From Jatrophihabitans sp. (GTDB taxonomy: Bacteria > Actinomycetota > Actinomycetes > Mycobacteriales > Jatrophihabitantaceae), in assembly GCA_025924515.1 (NCBI GenBank), contig JAICIE010000019.1:1-37698 (forward strand): a DNA stretch of 37,698 bases, read 5' to 3'. The notes under the pieces are model-generated. The model was not told where the DNA came from and ran no database searches. It saw nothing but the letters and a program-made list of their open reading frames with translations. The translations under genes and the position numbers were made by a program. Positions 7,774 through 16,193 of this stretch are shown in pieces. Each line of letters starts with the position of its first letter. Within the stretch, counting starts at the first letter, position 1.

Positions 7774-8262
7774 CTAGCGCGGACGGCGCGGCGCCGACTC
7801 GTCGAAGATCAGGACGGTCTGGGTGCCGAGCACCTGCGGGATCTCCTGCAGGCCGGTCAGGACGAAGTCGCGCAATGCCGCGGCGTCGGCCGCCCGCACG
7901 AGCAGGACGATGTCGTTGTCGCCGGAGACGAGCGCCGCGTGGTCGACCTCGGCCATGGCCAGGACGCGGTCGCGCACCGCCTTCCACGACTGCTGCTCGA
8001 TCTTCAGATAGACGTAGGCGGACAGGCCGTAGCCGAACCGGATCGGGTCGACGATCGCGCTGTACCCGGCGATCACCCCGGCGCGCTCGAGCCGCTCGAC
8101 GCGGGTGTACGCGTTCGCGCGGGAGATGTGCAGCCGCCCGGCGAGCGCCCGCATGGAGATCCGGCCGTCCTGCTGCAACACCGCGATGATCCGCCGGTCG
8201 AGGTCGTCGAGCGCAACGATCTGTCCGGCCGAGCGGGCGGCGGGCGGCGGCGCGGAGTCCAT
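7774..8262 (-). CDS. Lrp/AsnC-family transcriptional regulator
   Basis: 162 residues. The N-terminal HTH (LDDLDRRIIAVLQQDGRISMRALAGRLHISRANAYTRVERL, about 19-60) is followed by a RAM/AsnC ligand-binding domain (about 80-155: YVYLKIEQQSWKAVRDRVL, DNDIVLLVRAAD). It is divergent from the bkd operon with 117 bases between the starts. In Streptomyces and mycobacteria Lrp/AsnC regulators next to bkd genes respond to branched-chain amino acids, so it probably controls the dehydrogenase operon. The ligand is inferred. Confidence 0.9.
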   Translation of the reverse strand: MDSAPPPAARSAGQIVALDDLDRRIIAVLQQDGRISMRALAGRLHISRANAYTRVERLERAGVIAGYSAIVDPIRFGYGLSAYVYLKIEQQSWKAVRDRVLAMAEVDHAALVSGDNDIVLLVRAADAAALRDFVLTGLQEIPQVLGTQTVLIFDESAPRRPR

Positions 8263-8379
8263 GCTGCCGAACCCTAGCGTCCCCGCGGTCCGTTCGTCTT
8301 AACTTCCTACGACCGGGTGGATGAATGGCCCCAGCTGCGGCGACAATCGGTCCGTCAGGCCGGAGCGCAAGGAGTAGGG

Positions 8380-9486
8380 ATGACCACTGCCGTGCCTCCC
8401 GCCGTCGCGGGCCTGCTTCCGACCGCAAATCCGGTCGGGCTGATCGCTCCGGACGGGACCCGCACCGGCTGTGACGATCCGTCGCTGCCGGACGTCGACA
8501 TCCTCCGCGAGCTCTACCGCGGCATGGTCGTGGGCCGCCGCCTCGACGCCCAGTGCACGGCGCTGACCAAGCAGGGACGCCTGGCCGTGTACCCGTCGTC
8601 GCGCGGCCAGGAGGCGTGCGAGGTCGGGGCGGTGCTGGCGCTGCGGGACCAGGACTGGCTGTTCCCCACCTACCGGGACTCGGTCGCGGTGCTGCAGCGC
8701 GGAGTGGACCCGGTGGAGGCGCTCAGCCTGCTGCGCGGCGACTGGCACTGCGGCTACGACCCGTATCGCCACCGGGTCGCCCCGCAGTGCACCCCGCTCG
8801 CCACGAACGCGCTGCACGCGGTCGGGTTGGCGTGCGCGGCCGTCCTCAAGGGTGAGGACACCGTCGCGCTCGTCCTGCTCGGCGACGGCGCGACCAGCGA
8901 GGGCGACACGTCCGAGGCGCTCAACGTGGCCGGGGTGCGGCGGGCGCCGGTCGTGTTCCTCGTCCAGAACAACGGCTACGCGATCAGCGTGCCGCTGGCC
9001 AAGCAGACCGCGGCGCCGGCGCTCGCCTACCGCGGCGTCGGTTACGGGCTGCCCTCCGTGCTCGTCGACGGCAACGACGCCGCGGCGGTGCACGCCGTGG
9101 TCCGGGCGGCCGTCGACCGGGCGGCGACCGGCGGGGGCCCGACGTTGATCGAGGCACTCACCTACCGCGTGGAACCGCACACCAACGCCGACGACGCCGG
9201 CCGGTATCGCGACGAGGCGGAAGTCGCGTACTGGCTGCAGCGCGACCCGATCGTCCGGCTGGGCGCCTATCTCCGCACCACCGGAGCGCTCGACCCGGCC
9301 GCGCAGGCCGCGATCGAGGCGGAGGCGGAGGCGGCCGCGGCCGACCTGCGGGCGCGGACGGCCGAGGACGCACCGCTGGACGTGGACGACCTGTTCGCCT
9401 TCGTCTACGCCGACGCGCCGCCGACGCTGCTGGCACAGCGCGCCTTGCTGCACGCCGAACTCGCGGACGGGGAGGCGGGCGGATGA
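8380..9486 (+). CDS. bkdA: branched-chain 2-oxo acid dehydrogenase E1 alpha
   Basis: About 368 residues; the start is ATG 8380, preceded by an AAGGAG ribosome site at 8369-8374, rather than the upstream GTG at 8317. The thiamine diphosphate motif runs from GDG (168-170) to NN (197-198), followed by the E1-alpha phosphorylation-loop region (YRVEPHTNADDAGRYR). With E1 beta it decarboxylates 2-oxo acids and transfers the acyl group to lipoyl-E2. In actinobacteria this complex supplies branched acyl-CoA starters for fatty acids and degrades Val, Leu and Ile. The extended N-terminus and the Lrp neighbour favour a BCKDH over pyruvate dehydrogenase, but substrate cannot be proved. Its stop overlaps the next start (ATGA). 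Confidence 0.88.
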   Translation: MTTAVPPAVAGLLPTANPVGLIAPDGTRTGCDDPSLPDVDILRELYRGMVVGRRLDAQCTALTKQGRLAVYPSSRGQEACEVGAVLALRDQDWLFPTYRDSVAVLQRGVDPVEALSLLRGDWHCGYDPYRHRVAPQCTPLATNALHAVGLACAAVLKGEDTVALVLLGDGATSEGDTSEALNVAGVRRAPVVFLVQNNGYAISVPLAKQTAAPALAYRGVGYGLPSVLVDGNDAAAVHAVVRAAVDRAATGGGPTLIEALTYRVEPHTNADDAGRYRDEAEVAYWLQRDPIVRLGAYLRTTGALDPAAQAAIEAEAEAAAADLRARTAEDAPLDVDDLFAFVYADAPPTLLAQRALLHAELADGEAGG

Positions 9487-10526
9487 CCGGGGTGCTCGAG
9501 CGGCGGGCGGAGGGCAGCGCGGGCCCGACTCCGCCGGTCACCATGGCCGGCGCGCTCAATGCCGCGCTCGCCGATTCGCTGGCCGCCGACGACCGCGTGG
9601 TGGTGTTCGGCGAGGACGTCGGGGTGCTCGGCGGGGTGTTCCGGGTCACCGACGGGCTGGCCCGCAGGTTCGGGGAGAACCGGGTCTTCGACACCCCCCT
9701 CGCCGAATCGGCGATCGTCGGCACGGCGATCGGGATGGCCATGAACGGCCTCGTCCCGGTGGTCGAGATGCAGTTCGACGCCTTCGCCTACCCGGCCTTC
9801 GAGCAGGTCGTCAGCCATCTGGCCAAGATGCGCAACCGCACCCGCGGCAGCGTGCAACTGCCCATCGTCATCAGGATCCCTTACGGCGGCGGCATCGGCG
9901 GGGTGGAACACCACAGCGACTCCTCGGAGGCCTACTACACCGCGACTCCGGGCCTTCGCGTCGTCACGCCCGGAACTCCCGCGGACGCGTACCGGCTGTT
10001 GCGGCAGGCGATCAGCTGTCCCGACCCGGTCGTCTTCCTCGAGCCCAAACGCCGGTACTGGGCCAAGGAGACCACGTCGCTGAGCGTGGACGGTCCGGGC
10101 ATCGACCGGGCCGTAATTCGCCGGTCCGGCCGAGACGTCACGCTGATCACCTACGGCGGCACGGTCGCCACCGCGCTCGACACCGCGGAGGCCGCCGGCG
10201 GCGAGGGCTGGGACGTGGAGGTCGTCGACCTGCGCAGCCTGGCGCCTTTCGACGACGCGACCGTGACCGAGTCAGTGCGCCGCACCGGGCGCGCGGTCGT
10301 GGTGCACGAGGCCCCGTCCTTCGGCGGCTACGGCGCCGAGGTCGTCGCCCGGCTCACCGAGCAGTGCTTCCACCACCTGGAGGCGCCGATTCTGCGGGTC
10401 GCCGGATTCGACATCCCCTACCCGCCGCCGAAGCTGGAACAGCACCACCTGCCCAGTGTCGACCGGATCCTCGACGCCATAGCCCGGTTGCAATGGGACG
10501 ACCGACCGGAGGTGGGGCGTGCCTGA
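9483..10526 (+). CDS. bkdB: branched-chain 2-oxo acid dehydrogenase E1 beta
   Basis: 347 residues, transketolase-like pyrimidine-binding domain (about 20-195: VTMAGALNAALADSLAADDR, VVVFGEDVGVLGGVFRVTDG, VEMQFDAFAYPAFEQ) plus C-terminal transketolase domain (about 210-335: DVTLITYGGTVATAL, VVDLRSLAPFD). It completes the E1 heterotetramer. The E in GEDVG is the conserved glutamate that activates thiamine diphosphate. It overlaps E1 alpha by four bases and E2 by eight bases, so the three are made together. Confidence 0.9.
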   Translation: MTGVLERRAEGSAGPTPPVTMAGALNAALADSLAADDRVVVFGEDVGVLGGVFRVTDGLARRFGENRVFDTPLAESAIVGTAIGMAMNGLVPVVEMQFDAFAYPAFEQVVSHLAKMRNRTRGSVQLPIVIRIPYGGGIGGVEHHSDSSEAYYTATPGLRVVTPGTPADAYRLLRQAISCPDPVVFLEPKRRYWAKETTSLSVDGPGIDRAVIRRSGRDVTLITYGGTVATALDTAEAAGGEGWDVEVVDLRSLAPFDDATVTESVRRTGRAVVVHEAPSFGGYGAEVVARLTEQCFHHLEAPILRVAGFDIPYPPPKLEQHHLPSVDRILDAIARLQWDDRPEVGRA

Positions 10527-11808
10527 GTTCCGGCTGCCCGATCTCGGCGAGGGTCTCGAGGACGCCTCGATCGTCGCCTGGCGGGTCGCCGCCGGCGACC
10601 GGGTCGAGGTCGACCAGATCGTCGTGGAGGTCGAGACGGCCAAGGCTGCGGTCGAGGTGCCGGTTCCCTTCTCCGGCGCGGTCACCGCCCTGCACGCCGA
10701 GTCCGGGTCGAGCGTGCGGGTGGGCGCGCCGCTGCTCACCGTCGAGCCGCTGCCGGCGCGGACGCCGTCGGGGTGGCGCGAGCCGGGGGTCGCGACGGCC
10801 GCGGCGGACGACGAGGCCAGCGGGAACGTCCTCATCGGCTACGGGACGAGCGGAACCGCGCGCCGCGGCAGAGGGGGCCGGCGACGACCCAGCCCTCCTC
10901 CGGCGCCGCAGCCCGCCGCCGTCCCGGGGCAGCCCCGCACCGACACGGGGCCGGTTCCCGTGATCTCTCCGTTGGTGCGGCGGATGGCGCGGAACGCCGG
11001 CCTCGACCTCACCGGGATTCCCGCCACCGGTGCGTGCGGCATCGTCCGCCGCGACGACGTCGAGCGGGCGCTCCAAGCCGTCCGGTCGCCCAGAAGTGAG
11101 GGCAGGATCGGCGCGCATCCGGGCGAGACCCGGATCCCGCTCAGCGGGGTGCGCCGGGCGAGCGCGGAGAAGCTGGCCCGCTCGCGTCGGGAGATCCCCG
11201 AGGCGACCGTGTGGGTCGACGTCGACGCCACCGAGCTGCTGCGCGCGCGGGCCGTCCTCAATGACAACCAACCGCACCAGCAGGTCGGCGTCCTGGCGCT
11301 GCTGGCGCGGTTCACGGTGCTGGCGCTGCGCCGCTATCCCGAGCTGAACGCGCGGCTCGACGGGGACGAAATCGTCGTTCCCGACCACGTCAACCTCGGC
11401 TTCGCCGCGCAGACCGACCGGGGTCTCGTCGTTCCCGTGGTGCACGGTGCGGACCGGCTCAGCACCCGCGAGCTGTCCGCCCGGCTGCAGGAAGTGACCA
11501 GAGCCGCCCGCGACGGTGTCCTGCGTCCGGGGCAGCTGACCGGCGGCACCTGCACGGTCAACAACTACGGCGTCTTCGGCGTCGACGGCTCGGCCGCGAT
11601 CATCAACCATCCGGAGGTGGCGCTGGTCGGCATGGGCCGGATCTTCGACCGGCCCTGGGTCGTCGACGGGCAGCTGGCCGTCCGCAAGGTCACCGAGCTC
11701 ACGCTGGCGTTCGACCACCGGGTCTGCGACGGCGGCACCGCCGGCGGGTTCCTGAGATTTCTGGCCGACTGCGTCGAGGCCCCGATCCGGGCGCTGGGAG
11801 ATCTCTGA
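10519..11808 (+). CDS. bkdC: dihydrolipoyl acyltransferase E2 of the 2-oxo acid dehydrogenase
   Basis: 429 residues with the classical E2 order. A lipoyl domain (1-80) has the modified lysine K42 in VETAKAAVEV. An Ala/Pro/Arg-rich linker leads to a peripheral subunit-binding domain near 148-185 (ISPLVRRMARNAGLDLTGI). The catalytic acyltransferase domain (about 200-429) has H400 and D404 in the FDHRVCDGG active-site motif. It moves the acyl group from E1 to CoA and forms the core of the complex. The start is GTG 10519. No E3 (dihydrolipoamide dehydrogenase) follows, so the complex must share a lipoamide dehydrogenase encoded elsewhere. Confidence 0.92.
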   Translation: MPEFRLPDLGEGLEDASIVAWRVAAGDRVEVDQIVVEVETAKAAVEVPVPFSGAVTALHAESGSSVRVGAPLLTVEPLPARTPSGWREPGVATAAADDEASGNVLIGYGTSGTARRGRGGRRRPSPPPAPQPAAVPGQPRTDTGPVPVISPLVRRMARNAGLDLTGIPATGACGIVRRDDVERALQAVRSPRSEGRIGAHPGETRIPLSGVRRASAEKLARSRREIPEATVWVDVDATELLRARAVLNDNQPHQQVGVLALLARFTVLALRRYPELNARLDGDEIVVPDHVNLGFAAQTDRGLVVPVVHGADRLSTRELSARLQEVTRAARDGVLRPGQLTGGTCTVNNYGVFGVDGSAAIINHPEVALVGMGRIFDRPWVVDGQLAVRKVTELTLAFDHRVCDGGTAGGFLRFLADCVEAPIRALGDL

Positions 11809-11813
11809 CCGGG

Positions 11814-11828
11814 GCACGCTCACCGTGC
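11814..11828. terminator. short hairpin between convergent E2 and prenyl synthase genes
   Basis: GCACG and CGTGC arms (5 bp) around a 5-base loop lie in the 33-base gap between convergent stops. It is weak and has no T tract; position is the only support. Confidence 0.25.
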
Positions 11829-11841
11829 AGTCGCGCGGCCC

Positions 11842-12897
11842 TCAGCCGAGTGACGAGAACAGCGGCCGGTGCGTCGGGTCGACCAGGCTCAGCTGAGTGC
11901 TCAGGAACCGGTGCGGCACCGCGGCGAGCGACTCGGCCGCCGCGGTCGGCGGCAGGGCGCGACCGGTGCACAGCATCCTCGCCCGGGCTATGTGCCGCAC
12001 CGCCGCGCGGTGCGTGCGGTCGACCCCGCCGCCCTGACGGATGCTCGTCATCGCATAGCGCCGCTCGTGCGGGCTGAGGTCCGGGCGCAGCAGCGAACGC
12101 AGCAGCGGGTCGGCCGCGAGGGCCGGCAGAGCAGGCAGGGTGACGATCCCGTTGGCGAAATCGGACTCGACCGGCTTGCCCAGCAGCGCCGGACTCGACG
12201 TGACGTCGAGCAGGTCGTCGAGCAGTTGCAGCGCGGTCCCGAGCAGGCGTCCGTACTCGCCCAGCGCGGCGACCGCGCCGTCGTCGGCGCCCGGAGCGGC
12301 CAGCGCTCCCAGCCGGCACGCCGCGGACAGCAGCGTGCCAGCTTTCAGTCGGGCCACCGCAAGGACGTCGCGGGCGCCGACGTCCGCGCGATAGCGGTTC
12401 TCCTGCTCCAGAGCCGCGCCCGCGCAGAGGTCGACCACAGCTGCCTGCAGCAGCGTGACCGCGTCTGCGCCGATCCGCGCGGCGCAACCCATCGCCGCGG
12501 CCTGCAGGCAGTTGCCGGCCAGCAGCGCGGCCGCCGGGCCCTCGACGGCGTTGATGGTGTCCGCGCCCCGACGCGTGGGCGCCGCGTCCAGCAGGTCGTC
12601 GTGGACCAGGCTCGCCAGGTGCACCAGTTCGATCGCAGCTGCCGCGGCGACCGGGCCCGGAGCGGTCGGGTCGGCGTCCTTTCCGGCTGCTTGCGCGGCG
12701 GTGAGGACGAGCCGGGCCCGCAACCTGCGCCCACCGGCCGAGGCCATCCGGATGCAGGCAGCGCGCAGCGTCGCGGGAAGGGCGTCGAGGCACTCGGCAA
12801 TCGCGCGTTCGACCTCGGGCAGGGCGCGCTCCACCGGTCCGCGCACGCTCGACAGATCGGCGCCGGCATGCAACTGGGGCTCGTTGGCCAGGGTCAC
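11842..12897 (-). CDS. polyprenyl diphosphate synthase (trans-isoprenyl)
   Basis: 351 residues. The substrate-binding loop GGRRLRARL lies near residue 55. The first aspartate-rich motif DDLLD is at 100-104 (LVHDDLLDAAPTRRG) and the second, DDLLD, at 227-231 (LQLLDDLLD). These bind Mg-diphosphates during head-to-tail condensation of IPP. The residues four and five places before the first motif are small (Ala95, Ser96), which in this family favours chains of C20 or longer rather than farnesyl. It stands alone, convergent with bkdC and divergent from the F420 gene, so the product (geranylgeranyl, menaquinone side chain or other) is not indicated by neighbours. The start GTG 12897 has an AGGAA site upstream. 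Confidence 0.85.
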   Translation of the reverse strand: MTLANEPQLHAGADLSSVRGPVERALPEVERAIAECLDALPATLRAACIRMASAGGRRLRARLVLTAAQAAGKDADPTAPGPVAAAAAIELVHLASLVHDDLLDAAPTRRGADTINAVEGPAAALLAGNCLQAAAMGCAARIGADAVTLLQAAVVDLCAGAALEQENRYRADVGARDVLAVARLKAGTLLSAACRLGALAAPGADDGAVAALGEYGRLLGTALQLLDDLLDVTSSPALLGKPVESDFANGIVTLPALPALAADPLLRSLLRPDLSPHERRYAMTSIRQGGGVDRTHRAAVRHIARARMLCTGRALPPTAAAESLAAVPHRFLSTQLSLVDPTHRPLFSSLG

Positions 12898-12982
12898 GGA
12901 AGGTTCCTGCCCAAGCGAGCCGAGTTCGGACCAGGAACTCCTCCGATCGAGCAGGTTGCGCCGGTCGGTGCGTATTCGCGAG

Positions 12983-13015
12983 CGCGGGTCGGCGGTTAGC
13001 CGAGCCGGACCCGCG
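12983..13015. promoter_or_regulatory. hairpin / operator candidate in divergent promoter region
   Basis: Perfect 8-bp arms CGCGGGTC (12983-12990) and GACCCGCG (13008-13015), with an inner GGC/GCC pairing, sit in the 176-base region between the divergent prenyl synthase and F420-oxidoreductase genes, 58 bases before the latter's start. It could be an operator or a leader hairpin; no known motif is recognised. Confidence 0.3.
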
Positions 13016-13073
13016 GAGATCCTCCGGCGAGGAGCCAGCGGCTCCGTCGAACGACGCCGCGGAGGCAGCGTAG

Positions 13074-14048
13074 ATGAAGATCGGTTACTTCCTGTCCTGC
13101 GAGGAGTACTCCCCCGCCGACCTGCTCGATCAGGCGCGCCGCGCCGAGGACGCGGGCTTCGAGGCGCTGTGGATTTCCGATCACTTCCATCCCTGGAACG
13201 ACGCCGAGGGCAGCAGCCCGTTCGTCTGGTCGATGATCGGCGCGGTTTCGCAGGTCTGCTCGCTGCCGATCACCACCGCGGTCACCTGCCCGACCGTGCG
13301 GATCCACCCGGCGATCATCGCCCAGGCGGCTGCGACCAGCGCCGTCCTCACCGGCGGCCGGTTCACCCTCGGCGTCGGCAGCGGGGAAGCGCTCAACGAG
13401 CACATCCTCGGCGACCGGTGGCCGACCGCGGACGTGCGCCTGGAGATGCTCGAGGAGGCCGTCGAGGTCATCCGCAAGCTGTGGACCGGCGAGTTCGTCG
13501 AACACCACGGCACGCACTACACGGTCGAGCAGGCGCGGCTGTACACCGTTCCGGACAGGACGCCGGAGATTCACATCAGTGGCTTCGGCCCGAAGGCCAC
13601 CGAACTGGCCGCGCGCATAGGTGACGGATACGTCACCACGAGCCCCGACCCGGAGATGATCAAGTGCTTCCGGGAGCACGGCGGCGCCGGCAAGGCCTTG
13701 CAGGCCGGCTACAAGGTCTGCTGGGGAACCGACGACGACGCCTGCGTCAACGTCGCGCACGAGCGCTGGGCCAACCAGGCCCTGCCCGGGGATCTCAGCC
13801 AGGTGCTGCCCAGCCCCCGGCACTTCGAACAGGCCAGCACTCTCGTGCCCCCCGAGCAGATCCGCGACTCGATCGCCTACGGGAGCGACCCCGAACGGCA
13901 TATCGCGGCGTTCCGGCCCTTCGCCGAGGCGGGCTTCGACCTGATCCACATCTCGCAGATCGGGGCCGACCGCACGCAGACGAACGCCGCCGGGTTCTTC
14001 GACTTCTACGCCAAGGAGGTCCTCCCCGAATTGCGCAAAACCGGGTGA
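13074..14048 (+). CDS. F420-dependent luciferase-like oxidoreductase (G6PD-related)
   Basis: 324 residues, luciferase-like monooxygenase fold. It resembles F420-dependent glucose-6-phosphate dehydrogenase: the N-terminus KIGYFLSCEEY, the ISDHFHPW motif carrying the F420-site histidine, then TCPTVRIHPAIIAQAAAT, GGRFTLGVGSGEALNEHI and EMLEEAVEVIRKLW. This is the group often called G6PDH-related F420 proteins, whose substrates are mostly unknown, so a sugar phosphate should not be assumed. It implies that the host makes coenzyme F420. The start ATG 13074 follows a GGAGG-type site. Its TGA overlaps the GTG of the DNA ligase gene, so the two are co-translated. Confidence 0.85.
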   Translation: MKIGYFLSCEEYSPADLLDQARRAEDAGFEALWISDHFHPWNDAEGSSPFVWSMIGAVSQVCSLPITTAVTCPTVRIHPAIIAQAAATSAVLTGGRFTLGVGSGEALNEHILGDRWPTADVRLEMLEEAVEVIRKLWTGEFVEHHGTHYTVEQARLYTVPDRTPEIHISGFGPKATELAARIGDGYVTTSPDPEMIKCFREHGGAGKALQAGYKVCWGTDDDACVNVAHERWANQALPGDLSQVLPSPRHFEQASTLVPPEQIRDSIAYGSDPERHIAAFRPFAEAGFDLIHISQIGADRTQTNAAGFFDFYAKEVLPELRKTG

Positions 14049-15040
14049 GCAGAGCGCCGTCGAATCGTTCCGGGGAGCCGCTGCCGGCGCCGATCGTGCC
14101 GATGCTCGCGGTGCTGCGCGACTCGGTTCCTGAGGAGGACGGTTGGTCGTTCGAGATGAAATGGGACGGCATCCGGGCGGTCGTCAGCATCGACGTGGGC
14201 GGCGTCACCATCACATCCCGGAACTTGAATGATGTGACAGTCAGCTATCCTGAGCTTTCGGCGCTCGGCACCGCGCTGCCCGGCCGCCGCGTCGTCCTCG
14301 ACGGCGAGATCGTCGTTTTCGACGCCGCCGGACGCCCGGACTTCGGGCTGCTCCAGAAGCGGATGCACGTCACCTCGGCGCCGGCGGCCGCCGCACTGGC
14401 CCGCACGGCGCCCGTGGTCCTGCTGGCCTTCGACCTGCTTTACGAGGACGGCAGCAACCTGATGCCGCGGCCCTATGTCGAGCGCCGGGAACAACTCGAA
14501 GCACTGGGCCTCGACGCGCCCGCCTGGCAGGTGCCTCCGGCGTTCGACGGCAGCGGCGCCGAAGCGGTCCGCGCGAGCGCGGCCGCGTGCCTGGAAGGTG
14601 TGGTCGCCAAGCGGAATTCGTCGCCGTACCGGCCGGGCCGCCGCTCCCCCGACTGGCTGAAGGTCAAGAACCTCCGGACCCAGGACGTGGTGGTGGGCGG
14701 CTGGGCGCCGGGTAAGGGGCGCCGGGAGGGAACGATCGGGTCGCTGCTGCTGGGGATCCCGGAAGGCGGCCGGCTGCGCTACGTCGGGCAGGTGGGCACG
14801 GGGTTCAGCGACGCTCTCCTCGACGACCTGCGCAGCGCGCTGATCCCGGACGCGACGGCCGACTGCCCGTTCGACCCCCCGCCGCCCCGCCCTGATGCCC
14901 GCGACGCCACCTGGGTCGGCCCCCGCCTGGTCGGCGAGGTGCGATTCACCGAGTGGACGGGTGACGGCCGGCTGAGGCATCCGGCGTGGCGCGGATTACG
15001 TCCCGATAAGTCCCTTCAGGACGTGGTCCGCGAGAGCTGA
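14045..15040 (+). CDS. ATP-dependent DNA ligase (LigC/LigD-type)
   Basis: About 331 residues: an adenylation domain plus an OB-fold, without polymerase or nuclease domains. Motif I is EMKWDGIR with the nucleotidylated lysine K39; motif III is near LAFDLLY, motif IV EGVVAKR and motif V WLKVK. A conserved LDGEIVVF segment (E88) lies between motifs I and III. The OB domain includes GSLLLGIPEGGRLRYVGQVGTGF and the C-terminal WRGLRPDK. Such ligases act in actinobacterial non-homologous end joining or base-excision repair (LigC, or the ligase module of LigD). The GTG start at 14045 overlaps the stop of the F420 gene. No ku gene is in the window, so the NHEJ link is inference. Confidence 0.87.
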   Translation: MSRAPSNRSGEPLPAPIVPMLAVLRDSVPEEDGWSFEMKWDGIRAVVSIDVGGVTITSRNLNDVTVSYPELSALGTALPGRRVVLDGEIVVFDAAGRPDFGLLQKRMHVTSAPAAAALARTAPVVLLAFDLLYEDGSNLMPRPYVERREQLEALGLDAPAWQVPPAFDGSGAEAVRASAAACLEGVVAKRNSSPYRPGRRSPDWLKVKNLRTQDVVVGGWAPGKGRREGTIGSLLLGIPEGGRLRYVGQVGTGFSDALLDDLRSALIPDATADCPFDPPPPRPDARDATWVGPRLVGEVRFTEWTGDGRLRHPAWRGLRPDKSLQDVVRES

Positions 15041-15058
15041 CTGGGTAGCACTGTTCAC

Positions 15059-16099
15059 ATGCCAACCGCACGCGCATACGCGACGCCCTCGGCCAAGGCC
15101 CCGTTCGAGAAGATGGACATCGAGCGCCGGGATCCGGGTCCGCGGGACGTCCTCATCAAGATCGCCTTCTGTGGCATCTGCCACTCCGACATCCACACCG
15201 GCCGCAACGAATGGGGCGAGGCGCACTTCCCGCTCGTGCCGGGCCACGAGATCGCGGGGACCGTCGAGGCCGTCGGCAGCGACGTCACCGACTTCTCGAT
15301 CGGCGACCGCGTCGGCGTCGGCTGCATGGTCGACTCGTGTCGGGAGTGCGAGAACTGCAAGGCCGGCGAGGAGCAGTACTGCCTGAACGGCAATGTCGGC
15401 ACCTACAACGCCGTCGGCAAGGACGGCAAGTGGACCGACGGCGGGTACAGCAGCCACATCGTCGTCGACCAGGACTTCGTGCTACGGATCCCCGACGGTA
15501 TCGAGCTCGACGAAGCCGCTCCGCTGCTGTGCGCGGGGATAACGCTGTACTCGCCACTGAAGCACTGGGGCGCCGGACCCGGCAAGAAGGTCGCCATCGT
15601 CGGCATGGGCGGCCTCGGCCACGTGGGCGTCAAGATCGCAGCTGCGCTCGGCGCCGACGTCACCGTCCTCTCATCCTCCTTGTCAAAGGAGGACGACGGG
15701 CTGCGCTTCGGCGCGAACCACTACTACGCAACGAAGGACGAGTCGACCTTCGAGAAGCTGGCCGGGTCGTTCGACCTGATCGTCAACACGGTGTCCGCGC
15801 ACCTGCCGATGGACAAGTACCTGTCCCTGCTGCGCCTGAACGGAACACTCGTCAACGTCGGCGCTCCGGCCGAGCCGCTCGAGGTGCCGGCGTTCGCGCT
15901 GATCCCGATGCGGCGCAGCTGGGCCGGGTCGATGATCGGCGGGATCCGCGAGACCCAGGAAATGCTCGACTTCTGCGCCGAGCACGGCATCGGGGCCGAG
16001 GTCGAGCGCATCCGCGGCGAGCAGATCGACACCGCCTGGGACCGCGTGGTGGATAGCGACGTCCGCTACCGGTTCGTGATCGACACGTCCACCTTCTGA
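15059..16099 (+). CDS. zinc-dependent alcohol dehydrogenase (cinnamyl/YahK type)
   Basis: 346 residues of the medium-chain dehydrogenase family. The catalytic zinc ligands C38 and H63 lie in FCGICHSD and PGHEIAG. A structural-zinc cysteine cluster follows ([18 protein letters not shown]). The cofactor loop is [14 protein letters not shown] in a Rossmann fold. It reduces aldehydes or oxidises primary alcohols, usually with NADPH in the YahK/mycobacterial AdhC group. The start ATG 15059 lies 18 bases after the ligase stop, so it may share the same transcript, and a strong hairpin terminator follows. Natural substrate is unknown. Confidence 0.88.
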   Translation: MPTARAYATPSAKAPFEKMDIERRDPGPRDVLIKIAFCGICHSDIHTGRNEWGEAHFPLVPGHEIAGTVEAVGSDVTDFSIGDRVGVGCMVDSCRECENCKAGEEQYCLNGNVGTYNAVGKDGKWTDGGYSSHIVVDQDFVLRIPDGIELDEAAPLLCAGITLYSPLKHWGAGPGKKVAIVGMGGLGHVGVKIAAALGADVTVLSSSLSKEDDGLRFGANHYYATKDESTFEKLAGSFDLIVNTVSAHLPMDKYLSLLRLNGTLVNVGAPAEPLEVPAFALIPMRRSWAGSMIGGIRETQEMLDFCAEHGIGAEVERIRGEQIDTAWDRVVDSDVRYRFVIDTSTF

Positions 16100-16125
16100 C
16101 CGACCCTCCCCTGCGGGATTTCGCT

Positions 16126-16158
16126 TCGGCGGCGCTGCATCCGATGCAGCGCCGCCGA
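16126..16158. terminator. bidirectional hairpin terminator
   Basis: A perfect 15-bp stem (TCGGCGGCGCTGCAT and its complement) with a 3-base CCG loop lies in the 94-base gap between the convergent alcohol dehydrogenase and GH15 genes. It is symmetrical and could stop transcripts from both sides. No long T tract follows. Confidence 0.75.
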
Positions 16159-16193
16159 GCTTCCTCGGGGAGGAGGATGCGCGAGGTGCGGCG

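Noticed and set aside
8281-8379. Lrp operator in the gap before the E1-alpha gene
   Set aside because: Only loose partial symmetry (TTCGTC...TACGAC) is seen; too weak to call.
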